This document shows, in pieces, positions 10,889-21,070 of a DNA stretch of 64,000 nucleotides (position 1 is its first letter; each line of letters starts with the position of its first letter). The notes beneath the pieces were generated by a model. It saw only the letters and a list, made by a program, of their open reading frames with translations, was not told the DNA's origin and searched no databases. The position numbers and the translations under genes are program-made. Source of the stretch: Borborobacter arsenicus (GTDB taxonomy: Bacteria > Pseudomonadota > Alphaproteobacteria > Rhizobiales > Rhizobiaceae); NCBI RefSeq assembly GCF_003934165.1, contig NZ_RKST01000001.1, positions 434,001-498,000 of the forward strand, read 5' to 3'.

Positions 10889-10991
10889 GGGTTCCCCCAG
10901 TTTTCCTTTTCGAGCCCACAGCTTCGCATCGGGGCCCGCTTCAGGTCCTCGCCTCTCCGTCTCCGGAAGGCCCAAGACCGCGTGTTCCTTA

Positions 10992-11012
10992 GACGAGCAA
11001 AACCGGCTCGTC
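10992..11012 (-). other. Hairpin in the nuoI-nuoJ spacer
   Basis: GACGAGC at 10992-10998 pairs perfectly with GCTCGTC at 11006-11012 around a 7-nt loop. It sits in the only sizeable gap in the distal half of the nuo operon, shortly after the nuoI stop. No T-run follows on the minus strand, so it is more likely an mRNA processing or stability element than a terminator. It may also be fortuitous. Confidence 0.35.
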
Positions 11013-11025
11013 CATGATTCTCATC

Positions 11026-11517
11026 TCAGCGATAAGGCGCATCCAACGCCATATTGCGTGCCAGTTCTCGTTCCCAGCGATCGCCGTTCGCGAGAAGCTT
11101 GTCCTTGTCGTAATAGAGCTCCTCGCGCGTCTCGGTCGCGAACTCGAAATTCGGACCTTCGACGATCGCGTCCACCGGGCAAGCCTCCTGACAGAAGCCG
11201 CAATAGATGCACTTCACCATGTCGATATCGTAGCGCACCGTGCGGCGCGTGCCGTCGTTGCGGCGCGGTCCGGCCTCGATGGTGATCGCCTGCGCCGGGC
11301 AGATCGCCTCGCACAATTTGCAGGCGATGCAGCGTTCCTCGCCGTTCGGGTAACGACGCAGCGCATGCTCGCCACGAAAGCGCGGGCTGACCGGCCCTTT
11401 CTCGTAAGGATAGTTCAGCGTGTATTTCGGTGCGAAGAACTGCCGCACCGAAAGCACCAGCGCCTCCACGAACTCCTTGAGCAGAAGCGATTTCGCAGCC
11501 TGGGCGAGAACCGACAT
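11026..11517 (-). CDS. nuoI: NADH-quinone oxidoreductase subunit I
   Basis: Peripheral-arm subunit of complex I that carries two [4Fe-4S] clusters (N6a and N6b). Both ferredoxin motifs are present: [12 protein letters not shown] and [12 protein letters not shown]. The ATG at 11517 ([16 protein letters not shown]) gives 163 aa, the usual rhizobial length, and has GGAG eight bases upstream. A TTG two codons earlier is the only alternative. The preceding gene is the 63-aa membrane protein that ends just before this start. Confidence 0.97.
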   Translation of the reverse strand: MSVLAQAAKSLLLKEFVEALVLSVRQFFAPKYTLNYPYEKGPVSPRFRGEHALRRYPNGEERCIACKLCEAICPAQAITIEAGPRRNDGTRRTVRYDIDMVKCIYCGFCQEACPVDAIVEGPNFEFATETREELYYDKDKLLANGDRWERELARNMALDAPYR

Positions 11518-11519
11518 CG

Positions 11520-11711
11520 TCAATCTCCAACTACATAAGGGGCTACGATGTAGCCGATGATCGGCAGGAGCACGAACTGGCTCAGGCCGGTAATATTCAG
11601 GACCCGTTTCGTTTCGGGCAGATCGACGCGCGAAGCAAGCAAGCGCAGCAGCATGAAATCCGCCGCCGCAATAGCCAGTCCTGCCAGCACGCCGATCAGG
11701 CCCGCGCTCAT
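11520..11711 (-). CDS. Small two-helix membrane protein inside the nuo operon
   Basis: A 63-residue protein with no family I can name. Residues 4-25 ([22 protein letters not shown]) and about 40-60 ([21 protein letters not shown]) are strongly hydrophobic, separated by a charged loop, [10 protein letters not shown]. Its ATG overlaps the nuoH stop by 4 bp and its stop falls 2 bp before nuoI, so it fits the operon exactly and is very likely translated. By position it could be a complex I accessory or assembly factor, but that is inference. Confidence 0.75.
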   Translation of the reverse strand: MSAGLIGVLAGLAIAAADFMLLRLLASRVDLPETKRVLNITGLSQFVLLPIIGYIVAPYVVGD

Positions 11712-12751
11712 GCCAGACCCGTCAGCTTGAGGAAGGCGGCCGTCGCAATGACCATGAAGATCGAGATCGGCAGGAACACCTTCCAGCCCAGCCGCATCAG
11801 CTGGTCATAGCGATAGCGTGGCACGAACGCCTTCACGATCGAGAACATGAAGAAGACGAAGCAGACCTTCAGCACGAACCAGATCACGCCGGGCACCCAG
11901 GTGAAGGGCGCGATATCCAGCGGCGGCAGCCAGCCGCCAAGGAACAGGATGGTTGTCAGCGCACACATCAGCACGATCGCCACATATTCCCCGAGGAAGA
12001 ACAGCAGGAACGGCGTCGAGGAATATTCGATCATGTGACCGGCGACGAGTTCGGATTCGGCCTCGACCAGATCGAAGGGCGGCCTGTTCGTTTCGGCCAG
12101 CGCCGAAATGAAGAAGATGATGAACATCGGGAACAGGCCAAGCCAATGCCAGTCGAGGAAGCTGTTGGGCAGGCCCATCATGGTGCCGAGCCCGTCGACT
12201 TGCGACAGCACGATATCGGTCAGGTTGAGCGAGCCGACCAGCAGAAGCACGGTGACGATGACGAAGCCGATCGACACTTCGTAGGACACCATCTGTGCCG
12301 CCGAGCGCAACGCGCCGAGGAACGGATATTTCGAGTTCGACGCCCAGCCGCCCATGATCACGCCGTAGACCTCAAGCGAGGAGAAGGCGAGAAGATAGAG
12401 GATGCCGACATTGATATCGGCGACCGCCCAGCCTTCACTTACGGGGATGACTGCCCAGCAGGCCAGCGCCAGCACGGCCGAAACCAGCGGCGCCAGAAGG
12501 AAGACGCCCTTATTGGTACCGGACGGGATGACCGGCTCCTTGAACACGAATTTGAACAGATCGGCGAAGGACTGCAGCAGGCCCCACGGCCCGACCACAT
12601 TCGGCCCGCGCCGCAACTGCACGGCAGCCCAGATCTTGCGGTCCGCATAAAGGATATAGGCCACGAAGATCAGCAGGATGACGATCAGCGCCACCGACTT
12701 CAGCAGGATCAGCAGTCCGGGCAGGACGTAGAATGAAAAGAATGTATCCAT
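11708..12751 (-). CDS. nuoH: NADH-quinone oxidoreductase subunit H
   Basis: Membrane subunit of complex I (347 aa, eight to nine helices) that forms part of the quinone chamber and links the peripheral and membrane arms. Signatures are [21 protein letters not shown] and the quinone-loop sequence [22 protein letters not shown]. It starts 7 bp after nuoG and its stop overlaps the small membrane gene that follows. Confidence 0.97.
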   Translation of the reverse strand: MDTFFSFYVLPGLLILLKSVALIVILLIFVAYILYADRKIWAAVQLRRGPNVVGPWGLLQSFADLFKFVFKEPVIPSGTNKGVFLLAPLVSAVLALACWAVIPVSEGWAVADINVGILYLLAFSSLEVYGVIMGGWASNSKYPFLGALRSAAQMVSYEVSIGFVIVTVLLLVGSLNLTDIVLSQVDGLGTMMGLPNSFLDWHWLGLFPMFIIFFISALAETNRPPFDLVEAESELVAGHMIEYSSTPFLLFFLGEYVAIVLMCALTTILFLGGWLPPLDIAPFTWVPGVIWFVLKVCFVFFMFSIVKAFVPRYRYDQLMRLGWKVFLPISIFMVIATAAFLKLTGLA

Positions 12752-12758
12752 GACCGTC

Positions 12759-14840
12759 CTATTCGGCTGCCTGTTTGATGTCGCCCTTCGCCAGAGCCGA
12801 GCATTCCGCCATCACGGCGGAAGCCCTTGCGATCGGGTTCGTCAAATAGAAATCCTTGACCGGCGACACAAACGCATCCTTGCCGAGCTTTCCGCCCAGC
12901 CGGGCGACCTTCGCGATATCAGCCGGATCACCCGCCGCAATCTCATCGATTTCGGCCAGATGGGGATGGTCGGCATAGAGCCTTGCCCGCAACTGAGCCA
13001 GCGAATCGAATGGCAGCCGGTGTCCGAGCACATCCGACAGCGCCCGCAGGATCGCCCAATCTTCCCTGGCCTCGCCCGGCGCGAAGCCGCCGCGATTGGT
13101 CTGCTGCACCCTGCCTTCGGTATTCACATAGGTGCCCGCCTTTTCGGTATAGGCAGCACCAGGCAGAATCACATCGGCGCGATGCGCTCCGGCATCGCCA
13201 TGCGTGCCGATATAGACGACGAACGAGCCCTCGGTCCTGTTCATGTCGAGTTCGTCGGCGCCGAGCAGGAACAGAACGTCCATGTTGCCCAGCATTCCGG
13301 TGACATTCTTTCCGCCCTCGCCCGGCACGAAGCCGATATCGAGCGCGCCGACACGCGCCGCCGCCGTGTGCAGCACGGCAAAGCCGTTCCATTCGTCGCT
13401 GACCGCGCCAATGGCGGTCGCAAGCTTCGCAGTCTGGCCGAACACCGCCGCGCCATCGGCGCGTGCAAGAGCACCCTGGCCGATGATGATGAGCGGCCGA
13501 GAGGCCTTCTTCAGTGCCGAGAAGAACTTGCCCTTGCCGTCCGCCAGTTCCTTGAGCGATTCCGGACCAGCGCCCAGCATCTCGTAATCGTAGCGCAGGT
13601 CGCCCATGTCGCCGATCACGCCGATCGGCAGCCCGCCCGCACGCCAGCGCTTGCGGATGCGGGCATTGAGCACCGATGCCTCGAAGCGCGGATTGGCGCC
13701 GATGATGAGGATGGCGTCAGCCTCCTCGATGCCCTCGATCGTCGAGTTGAAGATGTAACTTGAGCGGCCGAGCGCCGGGTCAAGCGCGGCGCCATCCTGC
13801 CGGCAATCGATATTGGCCGAGCCGAGCGAGGTCATCAGTGCCTTCAGCGCGTAGATTTCCTCGACCGCCACCAGATCGCCGGCTATGGCGCCGATCCGAT
13901 CGGCCGATGTCTTTGCAACCGCTTCCTTTATGGCGGCAAAGGCTTCGGCCCAGCTTGCCGGCTGGAGCCTGCCATTGCGGCGCACATAGGGCCGGTCCAG
14001 GCGCTGCGTGCGCAGCCCGTCCCAGATGAAGCGCGTCTTGTCGGAGATCCACTCCTCATTCACCGCGTCATTGTTGCGCGGCATGATGCGCATCACTTCG
14101 CGGCCGCGGCTATCGACGCGAATGGCCGAGCCGACAGCATCCATCACGTCGATGGACTCGGTCTTGGTCAGCTCCCATGGCCGCGCCTGAAAAGCGTAGG
14201 GTTTCGACGTCAACGCGCCGACCGGGCACAGATCGATGACATTTCCCTGCAATTCGGACGTCATCGCGCGCTCGAGATAGGTGGTGATCTCCATATCCTC
14301 GCCGCGCCCGGTGGCACCGAGCTCGGAAATGCCGCCCACCTCGGTGGTGAAGCGGATGCAGCGCGTGCAATGGATGCAACGCGTCATGATCGTCTTGACC
14401 AGAGGGCCGATATATTTGTCCTCGACCGCGCGCTTGTTCTCATGGAAGCGCGAGGAATCGACGCCATAAGCCATCGCCTGGTCCTGCAGGTCGCATTCCC
14501 CGCCCTGGTCGCAGATCGGGCAGTCGAGCGGATGGTTGATGAGCAGGAACTCCATCACGCCTTCGCGCGCCTTCTTGACCATAGGCGTGGTCGTGAAGAT
14601 TTCCGGCGCCTCGCCATTCGGGCCGGGGCGCAGGTCGCGTACGCCCATGGCGCAGGAGGCCACCGGCTTGGGCGGCCCGCCCTTCACCTCGATCAGGCAC
14701 ATGCGGCAGTTGCCGGCAATCGACAGCCGTTCATGGAAGCAGAAGCGCGGAACTTCCGCGCCCGCCTCCTCCGCCGCCTGCAGCAGCGTATAGTGATCGG
14801 GAACCTCGATCTCCGTGCCGTCGACTTTGAGTTTCGCCAT
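12759..14840 (-). CDS. nuoG: NADH-quinone oxidoreductase subunit G
   Basis: The iron-sulfur subunit of the electron-input module, 693 aa from the ATG at 14840 ([25 protein letters not shown] upstream). The N-terminal 2Fe-2S domain has [18 protein letters not shown] near residues 34-51. It is followed by a His-Cys cluster motif, [14 protein letters not shown], and by [10 protein letters not shown]. The rest is a molybdopterin-oxidoreductase-like domain without a cofactor role. The frame is open upstream to 14900, but those 20 residues do not resemble the family. Confidence 0.96.
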   Translation of the reverse strand: MAKLKVDGTEIEVPDHYTLLQAAEEAGAEVPRFCFHERLSIAGNCRMCLIEVKGGPPKPVASCAMGVRDLRPGPNGEAPEIFTTTPMVKKAREGVMEFLLINHPLDCPICDQGGECDLQDQAMAYGVDSSRFHENKRAVEDKYIGPLVKTIMTRCIHCTRCIRFTTEVGGISELGATGRGEDMEITTYLERAMTSELQGNVIDLCPVGALTSKPYAFQARPWELTKTESIDVMDAVGSAIRVDSRGREVMRIMPRNNDAVNEEWISDKTRFIWDGLRTQRLDRPYVRRNGRLQPASWAEAFAAIKEAVAKTSADRIGAIAGDLVAVEEIYALKALMTSLGSANIDCRQDGAALDPALGRSSYIFNSTIEGIEEADAILIIGANPRFEASVLNARIRKRWRAGGLPIGVIGDMGDLRYDYEMLGAGPESLKELADGKGKFFSALKKASRPLIIIGQGALARADGAAVFGQTAKLATAIGAVSDEWNGFAVLHTAAARVGALDIGFVPGEGGKNVTGMLGNMDVLFLLGADELDMNRTEGSFVVYIGTHGDAGAHRADVILPGAAYTEKAGTYVNTEGRVQQTNRGGFAPGEAREDWAILRALSDVLGHRLPFDSLAQLRARLYADHPHLAEIDEIAAGDPADIAKVARLGGKLGKDAFVSPVKDFYLTNPIARASAVMAECSALAKGDIKQAAE

Positions 14841-14901
14841 GCTCAAACCTCTGCGGTGATCCGCAACTCTTCGCCGGACGCTTACTGTCCGGCCAACCAA
14901 T

Positions 14902-15561
14902 TCAATGCGTCGTCTTTTCAGCTACCAGCCGTGTCGCCTGCGCGGCCCAGCCATCACGCCCGATGCGGCCCTTGAACGACAGATAATCCTCGACCCATGC
15001 GATCTCCGCCTCGTCCCAGGCGATGACCTGCTCATAGGTCCACACACCAAGCCCGTTCAGGACCTGCTCGAGCTTCGGGCCGATGCCCGAAATCCGCTTC
15101 AGATCGTCAGGGGTGGCCGGACGGGCAAGCGCCAGCGGCTGCCTTGCTTTGACGCCAGGCTTTTCAGCGCCGGTCAGACCGGCGGTCGCTTCGCTGACGT
15201 CCCGCACCATCGAACGAACATCGGCCATCAGCGTCTTGGCAACGGCGCGCGCCTGTGTCGTCGCGGATTTCTCCTTGGGAACGAATGCGTCGACATCTTC
15301 CATTGCCTCGTCGTCCTGCGACACGAAGAAGCTCTGCGTGGCATGCGCCGCTCCAGCGACCGCGCCCATCCAGACACCCATCGCATGGCTTGCCATGCCG
15401 AGCCCGAGCGCCGAGCACGCGGCAGCACTGGCCACCGGGTGCACCATCAGATTGATGGCACCGGCAAAGTCATCCCGCAATGTGAAAGCCAATTCCTGAT
15501 TCATATCTTTCCGGTGTTTCGCATCGGGTGTGAGAGTCTCGGATGTGGAAGATGTCGACAT
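14902..15561 (-). CDS. Helix-hairpin-helix protein in the nuo operon (nuoF-nuoG)
   Basis: The 219-residue protein has a hydrophobic, Ala-rich N-terminal half ([20 protein letters not shown]) and a C-terminal domain at about 148-215. That domain contains a helix-hairpin-helix core, [20 protein letters not shown], and then [17 protein letters not shown]. The same domain ends the neighbouring NuoE. Relatives are annotated as NADH dehydrogenase-associated or Fap/HhH proteins in Rhizobiales. The exact role is not known to me. The start is uncertain: the ATG at 15561 has GGAG upstream, while the ATG at 15504 (MNQELAF) also has GGAAAG. Confidence 0.8.
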   Translation of the reverse strand: MSTSSTSETLTPDAKHRKDMNQELAFTLRDDFAGAINLMVHPVASAAACSALGLGMASHAMGVWMGAVAGAAHATQSFFVSQDDEAMEDVDAFVPKEKSATTQARAVAKTLMADVRSMVRDVSEATAGLTGAEKPGVKARQPLALARPATPDDLKRISGIGPKLEQVLNGLGVWTYEQVIAWDEAEIAWVEDYLSFKGRIGRDGWAAQATRLVAEKTTH

Positions 15562-15632
15562 TGATCGGCTCCATCCTTTACCTGTTCACCCCACGGCCGC
15601 CGCGCGGCCGTGCCCGCTACAAATTCATTCCC

Positions 15633-16937
15633 TCATTCGGCAGCCGCCAGCACAGGCTGGGCGCGATGTGCATTGCGCGTGAACTCATCGATCCGACGCT
15701 CGATCTCCGGCCGAAAATGCCGGATCAGGCCCTGGATCGGCCAGGCTGCAGCATCGCCCAGGGCACAGATCGTGTGCCCTTCGACCTGCTTGGTGACATC
15801 GAGTAGCATGTCGATCTCACGCTTCTGCGCCTCGCCACGCACCAGGCGCTCCATCACGCGCCACATCCAGCCGGTGCCCTCGCGGCACGGCGTACACTGG
15901 CCGCAGCTTTCATGCTTGTAGAAGTAAGACAGCCGCGCGATCGCCTTCACAATGTCGGTGGACTTGTCCATCACAATCACCGCTGCCGTGCCGAGGCCCG
16001 ACTTCAGGTCGCGCAGCGCATCGAAATCCATCGGCGTATCGATGATCTGCTCGCCCGGCACCAACGGCACCGACGAGCCGCCGGGAATGACTGCAAGCAG
16101 ATTGTCCCAGCCACCGCGAATGCCGCCGCAATGCTTCTCGATCAGTTCCCGGAACGGGATAGACATCGCTTCCTCGACCGTGCACGGATTGTTGACGTGG
16201 CCCGACACGCAGAAAAGCTTGGTGCCTGCATTGTTCGGCCGTCCGAAAGACGAGAACCAGGCAGCCCCCCGGCGCAATATTGTTGGCGCAACCGCGATCG
16301 ATTCGACATTGTTGACGGTCGTCGGGCAACCATAGAGGCCGACATTGGCCGGGAAAGGCGGCTTCAGCCGCGGCTGCCCCTTCTTGCCCTCGAGGCTTTC
16401 CAGCAGTGCCGTTTCCTCGCCGCAAATATAGGCACCGGCGCCGTGATGCATGTAGACGTCGAAGTCGTAGCCGTTCTTGTTGCCCTTGCCGATCAGGCCG
16501 GCGTCGTAAGCCTCATCGATCGCCCGTTGCAGCGCCTCGCGCTCGCGGATGAACTCGCCGCGCACATAGATGTAAGCCGCGATCGCGCCCATGGCGAAGC
16601 CGGCAATCAGGCAGCCTTCGACCAGCGTATGCGGGTCGTGGCGCAGGATCTCGCGGTCCTTGCAGGTACCCGGTTCGGACTCGTCGGCATTGACCACCAG
16701 ATAAGAAGGACGGCCGTCGCTCTGCTTGGGCATAAACGACCATTTCAGGCCGGTCGGGAAACCTGCGCCACCACGACCGCGCAGGCCGGAAGCCTTCATC
16801 TCGTTGACGATCCAGTCGCGCCCCTTGGCAATGATGCCAGCGGTATCATCCCAATGGCCGCGCGCCATCACGCCTTTCAGCGAGTTGTCGAAGCGGCCGT
16901 AGATGTTGGTGAAGATGCGGTCTTTGTCCTGAAGCAT
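15633..16937 (-). CDS. nuoF: NADH-quinone oxidoreductase subunit F
   Basis: The 51-kDa subunit that binds NADH, FMN and the [4Fe-4S] cluster N3 of complex I. It shows the NADH/FMN glycine-rich [16 protein letters not shown] near residue 60, the FMN-binding [13 protein letters not shown], and the cluster motif [15 protein letters not shown] near 350. The ATG at 16937 (MLQDKDRIF) gives 434 aa, the family length. It begins 10 bp after nuoE. Confidence 0.97.
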   Translation of the reverse strand: MLQDKDRIFTNIYGRFDNSLKGVMARGHWDDTAGIIAKGRDWIVNEMKASGLRGRGGAGFPTGLKWSFMPKQSDGRPSYLVVNADESEPGTCKDREILRHDPHTLVEGCLIAGFAMGAIAAYIYVRGEFIREREALQRAIDEAYDAGLIGKGNKNGYDFDVYMHHGAGAYICGEETALLESLEGKKGQPRLKPPFPANVGLYGCPTTVNNVESIAVAPTILRRGAAWFSSFGRPNNAGTKLFCVSGHVNNPCTVEEAMSIPFRELIEKHCGGIRGGWDNLLAVIPGGSSVPLVPGEQIIDTPMDFDALRDLKSGLGTAAVIVMDKSTDIVKAIARLSYFYKHESCGQCTPCREGTGWMWRVMERLVRGEAQKREIDMLLDVTKQVEGHTICALGDAAAWPIQGLIRHFRPEIERRIDEFTRNAHRAQPVLAAAE

Positions 16938-16947
16938 TTTTCGTCCC

Positions 16948-18222
16948 TCAGACCGGCTTCTTGCCGAAGACGCGGATATATTCGGCCACACCGCCCTTGG
17001 CGAGCGCCTTGGCCTGTTTGCTCCAATCCTCGCGCTCGATACGGCCCTTGAAGTTCAGATAGGCGTCGACCCACTCACGCTCGGCCTTTTTCCAGGCGGC
17101 GATCTGCGCAAAGGTGAATATGCCGAGCGAGTGCAATATGGACTCGTTCTTGGGCCCGACGCCCGAAATCAGCTTGAGATCGTCCACCAGAGCCGGCCTG
17201 TCGATGCCTGCCGGACGGTTCTTGTCGTCCAGCGACGGCTTGGCCACGGCACCGACCTTGCGCCCACCGGCGCCGATCGGCTCACCCTTCAACCGCTCAG
17301 GTGACTTGAAGGCACTGGCGGGCTCATGCCTGGACGCCGCGCCCTTGCGCTGCTTGTCGACGGCTTCAACTGTCTGTTCGGCCTTGTTTGCGGCTGATTG
17401 ATTGGCCACCGGTGCCGCTGCGCTCTGCTTTTTTTCCGCCTTCGCGCCGGCCTTCACCGGAGACGGCGATTTTACTGTGCCATTGGTCTCCATTGCATGC
17501 GTCTTCGGCTTAGCGGCCTTGGAGGGCGGCACGACTGCGCCGGTTGCCGCCACCTTCGCTGCCTTTGCGGCAGCCTTGGCTTCAGCCTCGCGCGTGGATT
17601 TCAGCACCGCCTTTTCGTCCTGCAGACTGGTCAGACCCGCCTGCGGGGCCGAATAGATGCGATCGACCTGCGGGCCGACCTTCACGCTGTCGCCCTTGCC
17701 AGCCTCGAACAGATCGATGATTTCGGCCAGGCGTTCGGGCGTCAGATCCTCATAGGCATCCTTGAAGATCATGATCATCGGCGCATTCACGCAGGCGCCC
17801 TGGCACTCGACCTCCTCCCAGGAGAGCGTGCCGGTCTCGTTAGTATGGAATTGGTCGTGATGGATCTTGGAACGGCAGACATCCATAAGCGCTTCGGCAC
17901 CGCGCAGCATGCAGGGTGTCGTGCCGCAAACCTGGATATGAGCGCGCGTGCCCACCGGCTGCAACTGGAACTGCGTATAGAAGGTAGCGACCTCGAGCAC
18001 CCGGATCAGCGGCATGTCGAGCATCTCGGCGACATGCTCGATGGCTGCCCGCGTCACCCAGCCTTCCTGCTCCTGCGCCAGCATCAACAGCGGGATCACC
18101 GCCGACTGTTCGCGCCCCTTGGGATATTTCTTGATCCATGTCTTTGCCTGCGCGGCCATGGCGCGGCTGAAGACAAAGCTTGCTGGCTGGACGTCAGTTT
18201 CTGCAAGACGACGGACTGACAT
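16948..18222 (-). CDS. nuoE: NADH-quinone oxidoreductase subunit E with long C-terminal extension
   Basis: The 24-kDa thioredoxin-like subunit carrying [2Fe-2S] cluster N1a. Its ligands are C99, C104, C140 and C144 (VCGTTPC and CQGAC). The canonical protein ends near residue 180. Here an Ala/Lys-rich linker follows and a helix-hairpin-helix domain occupies about 350-412 ([20 protein letters not shown], then [12 protein letters not shown]), for 424 aa in total. That domain is paralogous to the one in the protein encoded between nuoF and nuoG. The start overlaps the nuoD stop by one base. Confidence 0.94.
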   Translation of the reverse strand: MSVRRLAETDVQPASFVFSRAMAAQAKTWIKKYPKGREQSAVIPLLMLAQEQEGWVTRAAIEHVAEMLDMPLIRVLEVATFYTQFQLQPVGTRAHIQVCGTTPCMLRGAEALMDVCRSKIHHDQFHTNETGTLSWEEVECQGACVNAPMIMIFKDAYEDLTPERLAEIIDLFEAGKGDSVKVGPQVDRIYSAPQAGLTSLQDEKAVLKSTREAEAKAAAKAAKVAATGAVVPPSKAAKPKTHAMETNGTVKSPSPVKAGAKAEKKQSAAAPVANQSAANKAEQTVEAVDKQRKGAASRHEPASAFKSPERLKGEPIGAGGRKVGAVAKPSLDDKNRPAGIDRPALVDDLKLISGVGPKNESILHSLGIFTFAQIAAWKKAEREWVDAYLNFKGRIEREDWSKQAKALAKGGVAEYIRVFGKKPV

Positions 18223-19412
18223 TAGCGATCGACCTCACCAAACACGATGTCGAGGGAACCGAGAACGGCCGAAACATCGGCCAGCATGTGCCCCTTGCAC
18301 AGAAAATCCATCGCCTGGAGATGCGCAAAGCCAGGCGCGCGCAGCTTGCAGCGATAGGGCTTGTTGGTTCCGTCCGACACCAGATAGACGCCGAACTCGC
18401 CCTTCGGCGCCTCGACAGCGGCATAAACCTCGCCGGCCGGGACATGGTAGCCCTCGGTGTAGAGCTTGAAGTGATGGATCAACGCTTCCATCGACCGCTT
18501 CATGGCCGCGCGCTTGGGCGGAACCACCTTGCCGTCGAGATTGGAAACCGGTCCGGTCGACTCCTTGCCAAGCAGGCGATCCACGCATTGGCGCATGATC
18601 TTGGCCGACTGGCGCATCTCTTCCATGCGGATCAGATAGCGGTCGTAGCAATCGCCATGCTTGCCGACGGGGATATCGAACTCCAACTCGGAATAGCATT
18701 CATAGGGCTGGCTCTTGCGCAGGTCCCAGGCAGCGCCCGAACCGCGCACCATCACGCCCGAAAAACCCCAGGCCCAGGCATCGTCCAGCGAGACGACGCC
18801 GATATCGGCGTTACGCTGCTTGAAGATGCGGTTATCCGCCAGAAGCACGTCGATGTCGTCGAGCGTCTTGTAAAAGGGGTCGATCCACTTGCCGATGTCC
18901 TCGACAAGCTGCTGCGGCAGGTCCTGATGCACGCCGCCGGGCCGGAAATAGGCCGCATGCATGCGCGCGCCACAGGCCCGCTCATAGAACACCATGAGCT
19001 TTTCGCGCTCTTCGAAGCCCCAGAGCGGCGGCGTCAGCGCGCCGACGTCCATCGCCTGCGTGGTGACGTTGAGCAGATGCGAAAGGATACGCCCGATCTC
19101 GGAATAGAGCACCCGGATCAACTGCCCGCGCTTCGGCACCTCGATGCCGAGCAACCGCTCCACCGCCAGCGCGAAGGCATGCTCCTGGTTCATCGGCGCG
19201 ACATAATCGAGCCGGTCGAAATATGGGATCGCCTGGAGATAAGTCTTATGCTCGATCAGCTTTTCTGTGCCGCGGTGCAGGAGCCCGATATGCGGATCGA
19301 CACGCTCGACCACCTCGCCGTCAAGCTCGAGCACAAGGCGCAGCACGCCATGTGCGGCCGGGTGCTGCGGCCCGAAATTGATGTTGAAATTGCGGACGTT
19401 ATGTTCGGTCAT
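18222..19412 (-). CDS. nuoD: NADH-quinone oxidoreductase subunit D
   Basis: The 49-kDa subunit (396 aa), derived from the NiFe-hydrogenase large subunit, lines the quinone-binding cavity at the end of the iron-sulfur chain. Family stretches include [36 protein letters not shown] and [19 protein letters not shown]. In most relatives nuoC is directly upstream. Here a 467-bp gap intervenes, filled by the four-helix-bundle cassette. Confidence 0.97.
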   Translation of the reverse strand: MTEHNVRNFNINFGPQHPAAHGVLRLVLELDGEVVERVDPHIGLLHRGTEKLIEHKTYLQAIPYFDRLDYVAPMNQEHAFALAVERLLGIEVPKRGQLIRVLYSEIGRILSHLLNVTTQAMDVGALTPPLWGFEEREKLMVFYERACGARMHAAYFRPGGVHQDLPQQLVEDIGKWIDPFYKTLDDIDVLLADNRIFKQRNADIGVVSLDDAWAWGFSGVMVRGSGAAWDLRKSQPYECYSELEFDIPVGKHGDCYDRYLIRMEEMRQSAKIMRQCVDRLLGKESTGPVSNLDGKVVPPKRAAMKRSMEALIHHFKLYTEGYHVPAGEVYAAVEAPKGEFGVYLVSDGTNKPYRCKLRAPGFAHLQAMDFLCKGHMLADVSAVLGSLDIVFGEVDR

Positions 19413-19427
19413 AGACCTGACCTCACA

Positions 19428-19457
19428 GGCAGTCGGCTATAGGCAGTCGGCAGTCGG
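19428..19457 (+). repeat. Left 7-bp tandem repeat array
   Basis: On the plus strand this reads GGCAGTC, GGCTATA, GGCAGTC, GGCAGTC and then GG, a strict 7-bp period with one divergent unit. It ends one base before the stop codon of the four-helix-bundle gene. Confidence 0.85.
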
Positions 19458-19458
19458 T

Positions 19459-19845
19459 TCATGACGACGCTCCGGTAGGTTGCACGGAACGAATCAGGCC
19501 GCGAAGCATCTTCCCAACCGTCTCCGCGCGCTCAAGTACTGGTGTCACAGCATCCTGCGAAGCAAGCCCAACCTTAAGTGCGAGCAACACATGGGTCTCC
19601 AGTTCCTTCAACGAGCCTTGTGCGTTCCTCAGAAATTGCGTGTAGCTGCCCGCGCTCTCGCGGCCATAACCTTCGGCAATATTGGCCGGCACGGATGCTC
19701 CGGCGCGGCGAATTTGCGAAGTCATGCCAAACGCCTCCTCGCGAGGAAAAGCGTGGGTCAACCCATAGCACGCCGCAGCCAGTTCCATAGCCTCGTTCCA
19801 AACTCTCAGATCGCGATACGAGCGAATAGCGCCGTCATCCGACAT
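19459..19845 (-). CDS. Four-helix-bundle protein (S23/IVS-ORF, Avd-like family)
   Basis: The 128-residue protein starts MSDDGAIRSYRDLRVW and has the family hallmarks: DLRVWNEAMELA, FPREEAFGMTSQIRRAGASV and PANIAEGYGRES. These identify the four-helix-bundle family originally named from ORFs in 23S rRNA intervening sequences, to which the Avd accessory protein of diversity-generating retroelements is related. No reverse transcriptase or variable repeat is nearby, so there is no sign of a retroelement. It is co-oriented with nuo and bounded by 7-bp-repeat arrays. The ATG at 19845 is preferred because the open frame upstream of it runs through the repeat array and into nuoC. Confidence 0.85.
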   Translation of the reverse strand: MSDDGAIRSYRDLRVWNEAMELAAACYGLTHAFPREEAFGMTSQIRRAGASVPANIAEGYGRESAGSYTQFLRNAQGSLKELETHVLLALKVGLASQDAVTPVLERAETVGKMLRGLIRSVQPTGASS

Positions 19846-19846
19846 T

Positions 19847-19876
19847 CCGATTGCCCACTGCCCATTGCCGACTGCC
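19847..19876 (-). repeat. Right 7-bp tandem repeat array, inverted to the left one
   Basis: On the minus strand this reads GGCAGTC, GGCAATG, GGCAGTG, GGCAATC and then GG. The period and length (30 bp) are the same as in the left array but the orientation is opposite. It sits directly upstream of the four-helix-bundle ATG and may also supply its ribosome-binding site. Confidence 0.85.
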
Positions 19877-19879
19877 GTA

Positions 19880-20482
19880 TCACTGCTTCGCCTTTTCGTC
19901 TCCTGGCAGGACGTAGTCCGTCCCTTCCCATGGAGACAAAAAGTCGAAATTGCGGAATTCCTGCTTGAGCTCCACCGGCTCGTAGACGACCCGCTTGGCC
20001 TCGTCGTCGTAGCGGACTTCGACAAAACCGGTCAGCGGGAAGTCCTTCCTCAGCGGGTGCCCCTCGAAACCGTAATCCGTCAGCAGCCGGCGCAGGTCCG
20101 GATGACCGGAAAACAGGATGCCATAAAGATCATAGGCCTCCCGCTCGAACCAGTCGGCACCCGGAAAGACGCCGGTCAGCGACGGCACCGGCGTATCCTC
20201 GTCCGTCGCCACCTTGAGCCGGATGCGCAGATTCTGGCGCGGCGACAGCAGATGATAAACGACGTCGAAACGCTTTTGGCGTGCGGGATAATCAGCACCC
20301 GAAATGTCGATGAAAGACACGAACTGGCACTGCACATCATTGCGCAGGAACGTCGCGACACTGATGAGATCATCCGCCGGGATCGACAGCGTGAGTTCGC
20401 CATAGGCCAGCACGCTTTCGCTGATCTTGCCGCCGAGTTTTTCTGCGAGATAGGACGCCAGGTCCTTCAGGGCTTCACTCAT
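19880..20482 (-). CDS. nuoC: NADH-quinone oxidoreductase subunit C
   Basis: The 30-kDa peripheral-arm subunit of complex I, which supports NuoD next to the quinone site. The C-terminal family signature is [20 protein letters not shown] followed by [20 protein letters not shown]. The ATG at 20482 (MSEALKDLA) gives 200 aa and overlaps the nuoB end by 6 bases. A GTG two codons upstream is possible. nuoC and nuoD are separate genes here, unlike the fused form in E. coli. Confidence 0.96.
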   Translation of the reverse strand: MSEALKDLASYLAEKLGGKISESVLAYGELTLSIPADDLISVATFLRNDVQCQFVSFIDISGADYPARQKRFDVVYHLLSPRQNLRIRLKVATDEDTPVPSLTGVFPGADWFEREAYDLYGILFSGHPDLRRLLTDYGFEGHPLRKDFPLTGFVEVRYDDEAKRVVYEPVELKQEFRNFDFLSPWEGTDYVLPGDEKAKQ

Positions 20483-20488
20483 CGCCAC

Positions 20489-21070
20489 TCACCGTTCGAT
20501 CGTGCCAGTGCGGCGGATCTTCTTCTGCAACAGAAGAATTCCATAAAGCAGCGCTTCGGCCGTGGGCGGGCAGCCCGGTACATAGATATCCACCGGCACC
20601 ACGCGGTCACAGCCACGCACCACCGAATAGGAATAATGATAATAGCCGCCGCCATTGGCACATGATCCCATCGAGATCACATAGCGAGGCTCAGGCATCT
20701 GGTCGTAGACCTTGCGCAGCGCCGGCGCCATCTTGTTGGTCAGGGTGCCGGCAACGATCATCACGTCGGACTGGCGTGGGGAGGCGCGTGGCGCGATGCC
20801 GAAGCGCTCGGCGTCATAGCGCGGCATAGAAATGTGCATCATTTCCACCGCGCAACAGGCCAGACCAAACGTCATCCACATCAGCGAGCCGGTGCGCGCC
20901 CAGGTGATCAGCGCCTCGGACGAGGTGACGAGGAAGCCCTTGTCGGACAGTTCGCTGTTGATGTCGCCGAAAAACGGATCATCCGCCCCAACCGGCTTGC
21001 CCGTATTCGGATCGATGATTCCCTTCGGCCTGGCCGCGACCAGCGTGGGAGAAGCGTCGTTCAATCCCAT
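20489..21070 (-). CDS. nuoB: NADH-quinone oxidoreductase subunit B
   Basis: Carries cluster N2, the last [4Fe-4S] centre before quinone. The vicinal cysteines are in [12 protein letters not shown], and the other ligands are in [19 protein letters not shown] and [17 protein letters not shown]. The ATG at 21070 ([10 protein letters not shown]) gives 193 aa with GGGAGC just upstream. It overlaps the nuoA stop by 10 bp, pointing to coupled translation. Confidence 0.97.
   Translation of the reverse strand: MGLNDASPTLVAARPKGIIDPNTGKPVGADDPFFGDINSELSDKGFLVTSSEALITWARTGSLMWMTFGLACCAVEMMHISMPRYDAERFGIAPRASPRQSDVMIVAGTLTNKMAPALRKVYDQMPEPRYVISMGSCANGGGYYHYSYSVVRGCDRVVPVDIYVPGCPPTAEALLYGILLLQKKIRRTGTIER

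Larger units (their letters stand above)
19428..19876. mobile_element. Putative four-helix-bundle gene cassette with inverted 7-bp-repeat ends
   Basis: A 449-bp unit exactly fills the nuoC-nuoD junction. Each end is a 30-bp array of four 7-bp repeats plus GG, and the two arrays point towards each other as inverted repeats. The only gene between them begins 2 bp inside the right array and stops 2 bp inside the left array. The whole unit lies 3 bp from the nuoC stop and 15 bp from the nuoD start. No transposase is encoded, and I could not identify target-site duplications. Mobility is inferred from this architecture. Confidence 0.5.

Noticed and set aside
19428-19876. CRISPR array or diversity-generating retroelement
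   Set aside because: The repeats are 7 bp without spacers, and there is no reverse transcriptase, template repeat or cas gene nearby.
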